A stretch of 64,000 nt of DNA from assembly GCF_001999725.1 (NCBI RefSeq), contig NZ_MDDP01000034.1, forward strand, positions 108,789-172,788, in the 5' to 3' direction. Below, piece by piece: positions 16,967 through 25,340 of this stretch. The translations under genes and the position numbers were made by a program. Origin of the DNA: Cellulophaga omnivescoria (GTDB lineage: Bacteria > Bacteroidota > Bacteroidia > Flavobacteriales > Flavobacteriaceae). Below the pieces are notes generated by a model. The model was not told the origin of the DNA and searched no databases. It was given only the letters and a program-made list of their open reading frames with translations. How positions within the stretch are numbered: position 1 is the first letter of the stretch; every line of letters starts with the position of its first letter.

Positions 16967-19354
16967 TTACTCTGTTCGTAAACTTTTTATTGGATTTGCT
17001 GTTGCTGCTTTAATAGCTTGGAAACTTACTGTTATTAGCGCAATAATAACAGCACACATACCTGCAACAAAAAAGACTAGCCAGCCAATACTTATTCTAA
17101 AAGCAAAGGTCTCTAACCATTTTTGCATTATAATGTAGGCAACAGGAAAAGCAATTATAATAGATACAGCTATTAGCTTTAAAAAATCTGCCGATAACAT
17201 TTGTGTAATTCCCAGTACGCTTGCACCTAAAACTTTACGTACACCTATTTCTTTTTTGCGTTGTTCTGCTGTAAAGGCAGCCAAACCAAATAAACCCAAA
17301 CAAGCAACAAAAATGGCAAGCAAGCAAAATAAGAGTCCAACTTTTGCTGTTTTTCGATCTTGCTCATACAATTGCTCCATATTTTTATCTAAAAAAGTAT
17401 AATCAAAACTAGAGTCTGTAGCAACTTTGTTGTAAGCGCTCTCTAATTGTCTCATAGTATTTGCTACCGAAGCACTATTAAAACGTACCAATAAATATGG
17501 TTTGCCCTCAAACCTACTATTATGAAAAGCATATGCACCAATTGGCTTGTGTAAAGACTCAAAATTAAAATCGTCTACAACACCAATTATTGTAGCATTG
17601 TCTCCCAATTGCATATCTACTTTTTTACCAATTGCTTCTTCTGGTGTTAATCCTAAATAGGTAATAGCTTTTTTATTTAAAACCACATCTACAAGCGTAT
17701 CTCCTTCTTGTTTTACACTTGGTAATGTTTTACCTGCCAAAAGTTTTAGTTGTAGTACCTCTAGCACACTAGCGTCTGCTACGTTGGTCTGTATATTTTT
17801 ACCGTTTTCATCTTGGTCGTTTTTATGCAAAGATCTTCCGCTAACATCCATACCAGGAAAACCTTGAGCAGAACCAACTTCTATAACCGAGCTTAATTTT
17901 TTAACCTCGTTTGCTAAAGCTTGTTTTTTATTGTAAGTTTTAATTGCAGCCGTAGAAACAGCTATAACGTTTTGTGGCTTATACCCTAAGTCTTTATTTT
18001 TCATAAACTCTAACTGTTGGTATACAACTAATACACCTACAATTAAAACCACAGAAGCTGTAAACTGAAATACAACCAATGCTTTTCTAATAACTGCGTT
18101 ACTTACGGTTCTGTTTGCTGATTTTAATATAGCGCTAGGTGAAAAACCAGACAAATAAAAAGCAGGATAAGAACCCGCAACCAAGGTAGTAACCAACCAA
18201 ACAATACATACACCAATTATAAAGCTTGGAGCCATAAGAAATTTATAATCTATACTAGCACCTGTTATAGTATTAAAAATAGGAATAATTGCAATAGATA
18301 ATACTACACCAATGCACAATGCAATTAAAGTTAGTAAACCTGTTTCTGCATAAAACCTGCCAACTAAGCTTTTAGATGATGCACCAAGTGTTTTATTTAT
18401 ACCTACATCTTTTGCTCTTTTTTGAGAACGTGCTGTCATTAAATTCATATAATTAACGCAGGCAATAAGTAAAATAAGTAATGCTAAAAACGATAAGTTT
18501 TTAATTTCAGAAATACTACCAATTCTAGATGTGTATGTACTTGTGTAATCTTTAGAATATAAATGTACTTCTGATAATGGTTGTAATGAAAGTGTATACC
18601 ATTGTCCTTGCTTATCTACATTTTTATCTAAAATTTGCTGCATTTGATTTTCAGAAGCCACTTTAGATGCATTGTCTTTTAACTGAACATACGTTTCAAA
18701 ACTAGAGTTGCTCCAACTTGGTTCTTTAGAAAAATATGTAGAGCTAAATGATGCTATTAAATTACAATCTATAGTACTGTTTTTAGCAAAATCTTCAAAA
18801 ACACCCGTTACTTCTAATTCTGTTTTATCATCAACTTTTATGGTTTTCCCCATAGGGTCTATAGTTCCAAAGTATTTTTCTGCTGCACTTTTAGATAAAA
18901 CCACAGTATTTGGTCTTGTAATTGCAGAAGCAGGATCTCCTTTTATAAATTTAGTATCAAAAATTGAAAACAATTCTTGATCACACCAAAACAATCTTTT
19001 TTCTATAAAATTATTATTGTTTGCTTTTATAAAGGCTGTTTCGCCAAAGCTGTGTTGCAACATTCTGGCAGCATATTTTACAGCAGACAGTTCTTCTTTT
19101 AAAGCTGGTGCAACTGCCGCTGGCGCTGTTGCCATAATTTCTTTATCAAAAGCATCTCCTGTTGTATTAACCAACACTCTGTATATATCCGAGTAGCTTT
19201 TATATTGTTTATCAAAGCTTTTTTCAAAAGAAATAAAAGAAAAAAGTAGTATTGCTATTGTTAAGCCTATAGATAGCCCCAAAATATTTAATGCAGAAAA
19301 CATTTTATCCATTTTAAGACCTCTCCACGCTATTTTAATATGGTTTTTAAACAT
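16967..19354 (-). CDS. MacB/FtsX-type ABC permease 5 of the export locus
   Basis: 795 residues with the two-FtsX-domain layout: NYMNLMTARSQKRAKDVGINKTLGAS near residue 320 and TAEQRKKEIGVRKVLGASVL near residue 700, ending NPIKSLRTE. The first core has INKTLG in place of the VRKTLG of its paralogs. It is the first gene of the third predicted transcription unit, preceded by a sigma-54-type promoter and paired enhancer in the 176-bp gap upstream. Confidence 0.93.
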   Translation of the reverse strand: MFKNHIKIAWRGLKMDKMFSALNILGLSIGLTIAILLFSFISFEKSFDKQYKSYSDIYRVLVNTTGDAFDKEIMATAPAAVAPALKEELSAVKYAARMLQHSFGETAFIKANNNNFIEKRLFWCDQELFSIFDTKFIKGDPASAITRPNTVVLSKSAAEKYFGTIDPMGKTIKVDDKTELEVTGVFEDFAKNSTIDCNLIASFSSTYFSKEPSWSNSSFETYVQLKDNASKVASENQMQQILDKNVDKQGQWYTLSLQPLSEVHLYSKDYTSTYTSRIGSISEIKNLSFLALLILLIACVNYMNLMTARSQKRAKDVGINKTLGASSKSLVGRFYAETGLLTLIALCIGVVLSIAIIPIFNTITGASIDYKFLMAPSFIIGVCIVWLVTTLVAGSYPAFYLSGFSPSAILKSANRTVSNAVIRKALVVFQFTASVVLIVGVLVVYQQLEFMKNKDLGYKPQNVIAVSTAAIKTYNKKQALANEVKKLSSVIEVGSAQGFPGMDVSGRSLHKNDQDENGKNIQTNVADASVLEVLQLKLLAGKTLPSVKQEGDTLVDVVLNKKAITYLGLTPEEAIGKKVDMQLGDNATIIGVVDDFNFESLHKPIGAYAFHNSRFEGKPYLLVRFNSASVANTMRQLESAYNKVATDSSFDYTFLDKNMEQLYEQDRKTAKVGLLFCLLAIFVACLGLFGLAAFTAEQRKKEIGVRKVLGASVLGITQMLSADFLKLIAVSIIIAFPVAYIIMQKWLETFAFRISIGWLVFFVAGMCAVIIALITVSFQAIKAATANPIKSLRTE

Positions 19355-19398
19355 AATTTTAAATTGTTAACTGTTGTTTTTTGATTGATACAATATGG

Positions 19399-19420
19399 TT
19401 TTCTAATTCTGTGCCAAAAA
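19399..19420 (-). promoter_or_regulatory. Sigma-54-type promoter of unit 3
   Basis: On the minus strand, TTTTTGGCACAGAATTAGAA: a strong -24 TGGCAC (GG at 19415-19414) and a partial -12 with G at the right 12-bp offset but AA instead of C. The same string, TTTTGGCACAGAATTAGAA, occurs before permease 3 (25213-25233). Start of transcription expected near 19390. Confidence 0.65.
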
Positions 19421-19479
19421 CACAATAGCTTAATTAGCAGTTATTTATACTGCAAAAATAAAGTTAACTAAAATTAAAT

Positions 19480-19518
19480 TGTAAAAATATTTTACACAAC
19501 CTGTCCATTATTTGTACG
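19480..19518. promoter_or_regulatory. Paired enhancer (UAS) of unit 3
   Basis: Site 1 TGTAAAAATATTTTACA (19480-19496), a perfect 7-3-7 inverted repeat, and site 2 TGTCCATTATTTGTACG (19502-19518) are 22 bp apart start to start. Site 1 begins 65 bp upstream of the -24 GG. Equivalent pairs occur at 25293-25331 and 33746-33784. Confidence 0.75.
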
Positions 19519-19530
19519 TTAAAAAAAGAA

Positions 19531-21945
19531 CTATTCTGCTCTTAAACTCTTTAACGGCTTTAATAAAGCGGCGCCTATTGCTTGATAACTTATGGTTACT
19601 ACTGCAACTGATAAAGCAATACAGCCAGCACCAACAAAAATTTCCCAACTTAAATTTATTTTATAAGCAAAATCTTGCAACCAGTTGCTCATTAAATACC
19701 AGCCTATTGGTGTAGCTATTAGCATAGCTATAAAAACAAGCTTTAAAAAATCTAGTGTAATTAATTTATAAATGCTTTTAAAAGGAGCGCCTAGAACCAA
19801 TCTTATACTTATTTCCTTTTGACGTTGCTCTACCATAAAAGCAGACAAGGCAAATAGCCCTAAACAAGCAACCATAATGGCAAATAAGGCAAAGCTGTTA
19901 AAAATTTTACCCATACGTTTAACATCTTGGTGCATTTGAGCAAATTTCTGATCTAGAAAAGTATAATCAAAAGCTTGGTTGGGTACATTTTTATCCCAAA
20001 CTGCACCAATTTCGGTTAAAGCTTCATTAACAGTAGTACCGCTTAATTTTAAAGAAATTATACCTGTATCTTTACCAACAACAAGTGCTAAAGGTGTAAT
20101 ATCTTCTTTTAATGATTTAAAATGAAAATCTGAAACGACACCAACAATCGTCCAATTTTCACCATTAGAAATTTGCTTCCCTATTGGATTTTTATACCCA
20201 AGTTCAGTTGCCATTTTTTCATTAATAATAATAGAATTTATAGCATCTGAGGCATAGTCTTCAGAAAAATCTCTACCATTATTTACTTGCATACCTAGCG
20301 TTGAAATGTAATCATAATCTACACGCCATATTTGTGCCGCAATTCCTTTTTCTTCATTACCTGCTGTAGATTTTCTAAATGTATTTCCATTTCTTTTTGT
20401 TCCTTCAATAGGCAAATAACTACTAACGGTAGCCTTTTTTACAGAAGGTAACTGTACCAATTGATTTTTAAAGCTCTCTGTTTTATTTCCTAATATTGAT
20501 GCTCCTTCTAAAACAACTATTTGCTCTTTATTATACCCTAGTTCTTTAGTTAGTATAAAGTTCATTTGTTTGTAAATAATTAGCGTACCTATTATTAGTA
20601 CTACAGATGTTGCAAACTGAAAAATAACCAACCCGCTACGTAATTTTCCGCTTTTACTACCTATACTTAGGTTGCCTTTTAATACTGCTATTGGTCTAAA
20701 ACCAGACAAATAGAATGCAGGATAAAGTCCTGCCAGCAAACCTACTATAACCGCAAACAAAACTATTATTGGTATAAACCAAATAGATTGCCAAGGCATA
20801 CTTACATTTTTTAATGCTATAGCATTAAAAGAAGGTAATAATACCCAGGCCAAAAGCACTCCTAACGCAAATGAAATAACACTAAATAAAACAGACTCTG
20901 TTAAAAATTGAGAAACCAAGTTACTTTTATAAGCTCCTATAGTTTTGCGTAGTCCAACTTCTTTAGCTCTGTTAGCAGATTTTGCTGTAGATAAATTTAT
21001 AAAGTTAATACATGCTAATATTAAAATAAAGCCAGAAATAGCCCCAAAAAGCCATACAAATCTAATATCTCCGTGTTGCAAACCGTCTCCCATTTTTAGG
21101 TCGGACTTTAAATATATATCCTCTACAGGTTGTAGTTTATATTCTATAGTTTTTAATACTTCTAAAAAATCTGGTGCTCTTCCTCTTTCTTTTTGCGCTG
21201 GTATTACATAGTTTTCCATTATAGAAAACATCTTCTTTTCTAGTTCTTTTATATTTGTTTTTTCATCTACCAAGATATATGTAAAATAGTTCTGGTTTGT
21301 CCAGCTCATATTTGTATCTTCAATAGGTAGTAAAAAATCAAATTTTAAGTGGGTGTTTGGGGGTCTATCTGCCATTACAGCACTAATAGTATATGGCTTA
21401 TAGGTGTTATTGTCTAAAATAATATTTTTTCCTAATGCATCTCCATTAGGGAAAAAAATATCGGCTTTACTTTTTGAAATCACCAAGTTTTCTGTGGCGC
21501 TTAATGCAGTACCACTATTACCTTGTACTATATCAATTTCTAAAACATCTATTAAATCTTGATTTGCAAATATAAAACCGTCTTCTAACTTATTTTGAGA
21601 TTCACCAGCAATTTTAAGGCCTCTTTTTCCTGCTCCAAAAAGCTCACTGGCATTTACTTTTGCTGCCTTTTTAATTTCTGGAAAATCTGATACTAAAGCA
21701 TCTGCAAATGGCAATTGAAAATGAACACTTTTCATTACCTCACCGTTAAATTTTCCTTCCAAAACAACTCTGTATATTACATCTTTGTTTTTATAGTGTT
21801 GATCATATCCTAATTCATCTTTAATAAAAAGAGTTATTAGCAAGCAAGCTGCAATACCAACAGCAAAACCTCCAACTTTAATTGTTGTAAAAAGTTTTTC
21901 ATTTTTAAGACTACGCCACGCTATTTTAATATGGTTTTTAAACAT
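19531..21945 (-). CDS. MacB/FtsX-type ABC permease 4 of the export locus
   Basis: 804 residues: N-terminal membrane segment (FTTIKVGGFAVGIAACLLITLF), first FtsX core NFINLSTAKSANRAKEVGL near residue 325, second core MVEQRQKEISIRLVLGAPF near residue 710. The C-terminal motif is KPLKSLRAE, the most divergent of the six. It starts 12 bp after the GIN-domain protein gene and ends the second predicted unit. Substrate unknown. Confidence 0.93.
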   Translation of the reverse strand: MFKNHIKIAWRSLKNEKLFTTIKVGGFAVGIAACLLITLFIKDELGYDQHYKNKDVIYRVVLEGKFNGEVMKSVHFQLPFADALVSDFPEIKKAAKVNASELFGAGKRGLKIAGESQNKLEDGFIFANQDLIDVLEIDIVQGNSGTALSATENLVISKSKADIFFPNGDALGKNIILDNNTYKPYTISAVMADRPPNTHLKFDFLLPIEDTNMSWTNQNYFTYILVDEKTNIKELEKKMFSIMENYVIPAQKERGRAPDFLEVLKTIEYKLQPVEDIYLKSDLKMGDGLQHGDIRFVWLFGAISGFILILACINFINLSTAKSANRAKEVGLRKTIGAYKSNLVSQFLTESVLFSVISFALGVLLAWVLLPSFNAIALKNVSMPWQSIWFIPIIVLFAVIVGLLAGLYPAFYLSGFRPIAVLKGNLSIGSKSGKLRSGLVIFQFATSVVLIIGTLIIYKQMNFILTKELGYNKEQIVVLEGASILGNKTESFKNQLVQLPSVKKATVSSYLPIEGTKRNGNTFRKSTAGNEEKGIAAQIWRVDYDYISTLGMQVNNGRDFSEDYASDAINSIIINEKMATELGYKNPIGKQISNGENWTIVGVVSDFHFKSLKEDITPLALVVGKDTGIISLKLSGTTVNEALTEIGAVWDKNVPNQAFDYTFLDQKFAQMHQDVKRMGKIFNSFALFAIMVACLGLFALSAFMVEQRQKEISIRLVLGAPFKSIYKLITLDFLKLVFIAMLIATPIGWYLMSNWLQDFAYKINLSWEIFVGAGCIALSVAVVTISYQAIGAALLKPLKSLRAE

Positions 21946-21957
21946 AATTTTTAGTCT

Positions 21958-22710
21958 TTACTGTATTTGCTGAATAGTTGCTTCGCCAATAATTAGCCCT
22001 TTATTTAACTCCGGATTGCCTTGGTAAGCAACGGTTGCCTCACCGTAAGCTGTAACTTTTAATTTTTTAGAAACCTGTACGCGGTAACTACCCTCACCGT
22101 AAGCTGTAATTTTTGTGTTGTCATTTTTTATGCCTAAAGTATTAATTTTAGTTTCTCCGTATGCGGTAATTTTTAGGTTTTCTACACTACCTTTTTTTAG
22201 TTCTAAAAAACTTTCTCCGTATATAGTAGCGTGTAATTCTTTAAGATCTGTATCATTTAAAAACACTTGTGATTCGCCATATATTTTTAATCGTAATTTG
22301 TTTTGGGCAAACTGACTTTTACATACTATAGTTTCTTCTCCTCTTAAAGACAATTCTTCTATTTTTTTATAGGTAACAATTGCCTTTACAACGGTGCCTT
22401 TGTAAATAGACTTACGTTGTTTGTATCCGTTTTTATTTATTTTTTCGCTTTTTGTAAACTCTTTTGCCCCTTCTAAATACAAGCGCAAAGTTTTTCCAGA
22501 AACCTCAACATTTATTTTGTTTTCTGCTACAGTGCTACTTTCTATTGTTACACTTTCTGTTTCTCCTTCTACAAAAGTTACTTGTATATGCGGACTTATA
22601 ATTACTTTGTTAAATGTTGCTACTTTGGTTACATTATTTTGTGCCGTAACACTCATAGTCATCACTACTAAAAAAAGTGTTGTTAGTTTTTTAATTTGAT
22701 TGATTTTCAT
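21958..22710 (-). CDS. Secreted GIN-domain protein (DUF2807-like beta-helix)
   Basis: A 250-residue exported protein with a signal peptide (KKLTTLFLVVMTMSVTAQ). The C-terminal half carries regular repeats of the form I/A-YGE (KIYGESQVF, TIYGESFLEL, TAYGETKI, TAYGEGSYRV, TAYGEATVAY), the pattern of the putative auto-transporter adhesin head GIN domain (PF10988), a right-handed parallel beta-helix. Its function is unknown in general. Its position between two permease genes of one unit (28 bp and 12 bp gaps) suggests it works in the periplasm or at the outer membrane with the exporter. Confidence 0.88.
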   Translation of the reverse strand: MKINQIKKLTTLFLVVMTMSVTAQNNVTKVATFNKVIISPHIQVTFVEGETESVTIESSTVAENKINVEVSGKTLRLYLEGAKEFTKSEKINKNGYKQRKSIYKGTVVKAIVTYKKIEELSLRGEETIVCKSQFAQNKLRLKIYGESQVFLNDTDLKELHATIYGESFLELKKGSVENLKITAYGETKINTLGIKNDNTKITAYGEGSYRVQVSKKLKVTAYGEATVAYQGNPELNKGLIIGEATIQQIQ

Positions 22711-22738
22711 TTGTTCTAATTATTTTTGATTGATGAAT

Positions 22739-25168
22739 TTATTCTGTTCGTAAGCTTTTTACTGGGTTAGATATTGCTGCTTTTATACTTTGGTAACTTA
22801 CCGTAATAATTGAAATTGCAAGCACCAACACTGCAATTAAAATAAAAGACCATCCGTTAATTTCTATTCGGTATGAAAAATCTTCTAACCATTTTGTCAT
22901 TGCAAACCAAGCCAATGGTATAGCAATTACTATAGCTATTGCTACTAGCTTTAAAAAATCTAAAGTTAATTTGTATACAATGTTACTTATACTTGCTCCT
23001 AGCACTTTGCGTACTCCTATTTCTTTTATTCGCTTTTCTGCATTAAATGTTGCTAAGCCAAATAGTCCCAAACAAGCTATTAGTATAGATAAAATGGTAA
23101 AAGCAATAAATATTTTACCTAAGCGCTCTTCTGCTTTATAAACATCATTAAAAGAATCGTCTAAAAAATAATAATTAAATGGTTGTTCTGAGGCTACATT
23201 AGCCCATAAACCTGCTATGCTTGCTATAGATTTAGCAAAATCTCCTTGACTTAGTTTTACTACTAATTTGCTACTTACTCTACGACTTAGCCTAAAGCTA
23301 ACTGGGTCTATTGTGTTACGTAATGTAGAGATATGAAAATCTTTAACCACGCCAATAACCTTATATTCTATAGCATCAGAATCATCTACCAATGCCATTC
23401 CAATAGCATCCGTTGGGTTAATTCCCAATCTGTTTAATGTTGTTTCATTTACTATAATAGCAGTAGAATCTGTTTTGTACTGAGGGTTAAAATTTCTTCC
23501 TGCAACTAAATTTATATTTAATGTAGAAATATAATCTTCATCTACATCCCATTTTTGCATTTGTACTACAGCATCTTCAACAGCTCTTCCTTTTGCCGTA
23601 AAAGATTGGTCTGTTCTGTTAGATGGCGTTGGTAAAAAACTTGTAAGTGATGCACTTTTTACACTTGCTAGTTTTTCTATTTCTTGTTTAAAAGATGTTA
23701 CTTGGTCACCAGCAGCATATACATCATCTATAACCAAAACCTGTTCTTTGGTGTAACCAATATCTTTCCCTTTTATGTATTGTAATTGCTGAAAAACTAC
23801 CAATGTGCTGCCCATTAAAAATACCGAAATTGCAAACTGAAAAACTACCAATCCGTTTCTTAGTTTTCCGCCAGTACCTGTTGTTTTACCTCCTCCTTTT
23901 AATACTTTTACTGGTTTAAATTTAGACATAAAAAATGCTGGATAACTACCAGAAAGTAATCCTAAAAACAGTGTAAAAACCAAAAGTGAAATCCAAAAAA
24001 ACGGATTTATAAAAGGAATTTCTATACTTTTATTTGCTAAAGCATTAAAATATGGCAATGCTAAATAGGTGAGTAAAACAGCAAAAATTAAAGCTATAAA
24101 AGATACCAAACCAGATTCTATTAAAAATTGTTTTATTAAATGGTATTTGGAGGAGCCTAATGTTTTACGCACACCAACTTCTTTAGCTCTTTTAAGAGAT
24201 TGAGCTGTAGAAAGATTCATAAAATTTACACTTGCTAAGACCACTAAAAACAAGCCTATAAATGATAAAATGTAAATGTTTTGTATGTTATTGTTTGGAT
24301 TTAATTCTGCTACACGGTCTGAGTGTAAGTGTATTTTACGTAGCGGTATAGTGCTAAAAACATAAGAATTACCCTCGCTTTTAAAGCGTTCTATTGTCAT
24401 TGTAGGTGCAAATGTTTTTTGAGCATAGGGTACAACATAACTTGTAAATACATTTTGCAACCTTTTATTAAAACTAGCTATATTGGTGTTAGGGTTTAAC
24501 TTTATAAAAGTGCTAAAATTGTTGCTCCCCCAAGTAACTTCTTTTGCATTTGGGTTACTGGACATTGACATAAGCATACTATAATCTCTTAAAAACGAGT
24601 TTTTAGGAAAATCCTCAATAACTCCTGTTACCATATATACCTCATCATTATCTAAAACAATTTGCTTACCTACTACTTGCTCTTCTGTAAAAAGTGTTTT
24701 TGCTGTAGATTTACTAATTACAATAGTATTTGGCTCTTGCAATGCTGTTTCTGTATTACCCTGCAATAAGCCTAAACCAAACATTTTAAAAAAAGAAGGA
24801 TCTGCAAAAGCATTACCGTTAACTTTTATATTTTTAGTAGAATTTGCTTGGCGCACCAACATACCGCCCCAACCTCTTAACCTTGTTGCTAGCTGCACTT
24901 CTGAGTATTCTTTTTCTAAAACTGATGCCATTGGTGGCGTTACAACAGCTAAGTTATTAGAAGATGTTCCAAATTTTATATCCGCATTTATTCTATGAAT
25001 TAGTGCTTCATCTGCAAACATTGTATCATAACTAAGTTCATCATAAATATATAATGCAATTAGTAGCGCCCCTGCAACACCCACTGCTAAGCCAAATACA
25101 TTTAAAAATGTAAAAAACAGGTTATTTTTTAAATTACGCCATGCTATTTTTAATTGATTTTTAAACAT
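22739..25168 (-). CDS. MacB/FtsX-type ABC permease 3 of the export locus
   Basis: 809 residues with both FtsX cores: FMNLSTAQSLKRAKEVGVRK near residue 315 and AEKRIKEIGVRKVLGASIS near residue 720, ending NPVKSLRTE. It is the first gene of the second predicted unit, preceded by a 172-bp gap with a sigma-54-type promoter and paired enhancer. The leader holds the ATCAATCAAAA motif found before most genes of this locus. Confidence 0.93.
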   Translation of the reverse strand: MFKNQLKIAWRNLKNNLFFTFLNVFGLAVGVAGALLIALYIYDELSYDTMFADEALIHRINADIKFGTSSNNLAVVTPPMASVLEKEYSEVQLATRLRGWGGMLVRQANSTKNIKVNGNAFADPSFFKMFGLGLLQGNTETALQEPNTIVISKSTAKTLFTEEQVVGKQIVLDNDEVYMVTGVIEDFPKNSFLRDYSMLMSMSSNPNAKEVTWGSNNFSTFIKLNPNTNIASFNKRLQNVFTSYVVPYAQKTFAPTMTIERFKSEGNSYVFSTIPLRKIHLHSDRVAELNPNNNIQNIYILSFIGLFLVVLASVNFMNLSTAQSLKRAKEVGVRKTLGSSKYHLIKQFLIESGLVSFIALIFAVLLTYLALPYFNALANKSIEIPFINPFFWISLLVFTLFLGLLSGSYPAFFMSKFKPVKVLKGGGKTTGTGGKLRNGLVVFQFAISVFLMGSTLVVFQQLQYIKGKDIGYTKEQVLVIDDVYAAGDQVTSFKQEIEKLASVKSASLTSFLPTPSNRTDQSFTAKGRAVEDAVVQMQKWDVDEDYISTLNINLVAGRNFNPQYKTDSTAIIVNETTLNRLGINPTDAIGMALVDDSDAIEYKVIGVVKDFHISTLRNTIDPVSFRLSRRVSSKLVVKLSQGDFAKSIASIAGLWANVASEQPFNYYFLDDSFNDVYKAEERLGKIFIAFTILSILIACLGLFGLATFNAEKRIKEIGVRKVLGASISNIVYKLTLDFLKLVAIAIVIAIPLAWFAMTKWLEDFSYRIEINGWSFILIAVLVLAISIITVSYQSIKAAISNPVKSLRTE

Positions 25169-25212
25169 AATTTTTATTCTTTACTGTTCGTTTTTTGATT
25201 GATGCTTACTAA

Positions 25213-25233
25213 TATTCTAATTCTGTGCCAAAA
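25213..25233 (-). promoter_or_regulatory. Sigma-54-type promoter of unit 2
   Basis: On the minus strand TTTTGGCACAGAATTAGAA, with the -24 GG at 25229-25228 and a partial -12 (TTAGAA). It is identical over 19 bases to the promoter of unit 3. Transcription would start near 25204, about 36 nt before the ATG. Confidence 0.65.
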
Positions 25234-25292
25234 TCATAAACAACTAATTAAAAGTAACTTACGTAATGTTTTGATTTTTAAAAAAAGTAAAC

Positions 25293-25331
25293 TGTAAAAA
25301 ATATTTACATCTTATGTCAATATTTTATACG
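25293..25331. promoter_or_regulatory. Paired enhancer (UAS) of unit 2
   Basis: Site 1 TGTAAAAAATATTTACA (25293-25309), with perfect 6-bp arms around a 5-bp centre, and site 2 TGTCAATATTTTATACG (25315-25331) are 22 bp apart start to start. Site 1 begins 64 bp upstream of the -24 GG. The pair ends 10 bp before the stop end of permease 2. Confidence 0.75.
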
Positions 25332-25340
25332 CTACAAAAA

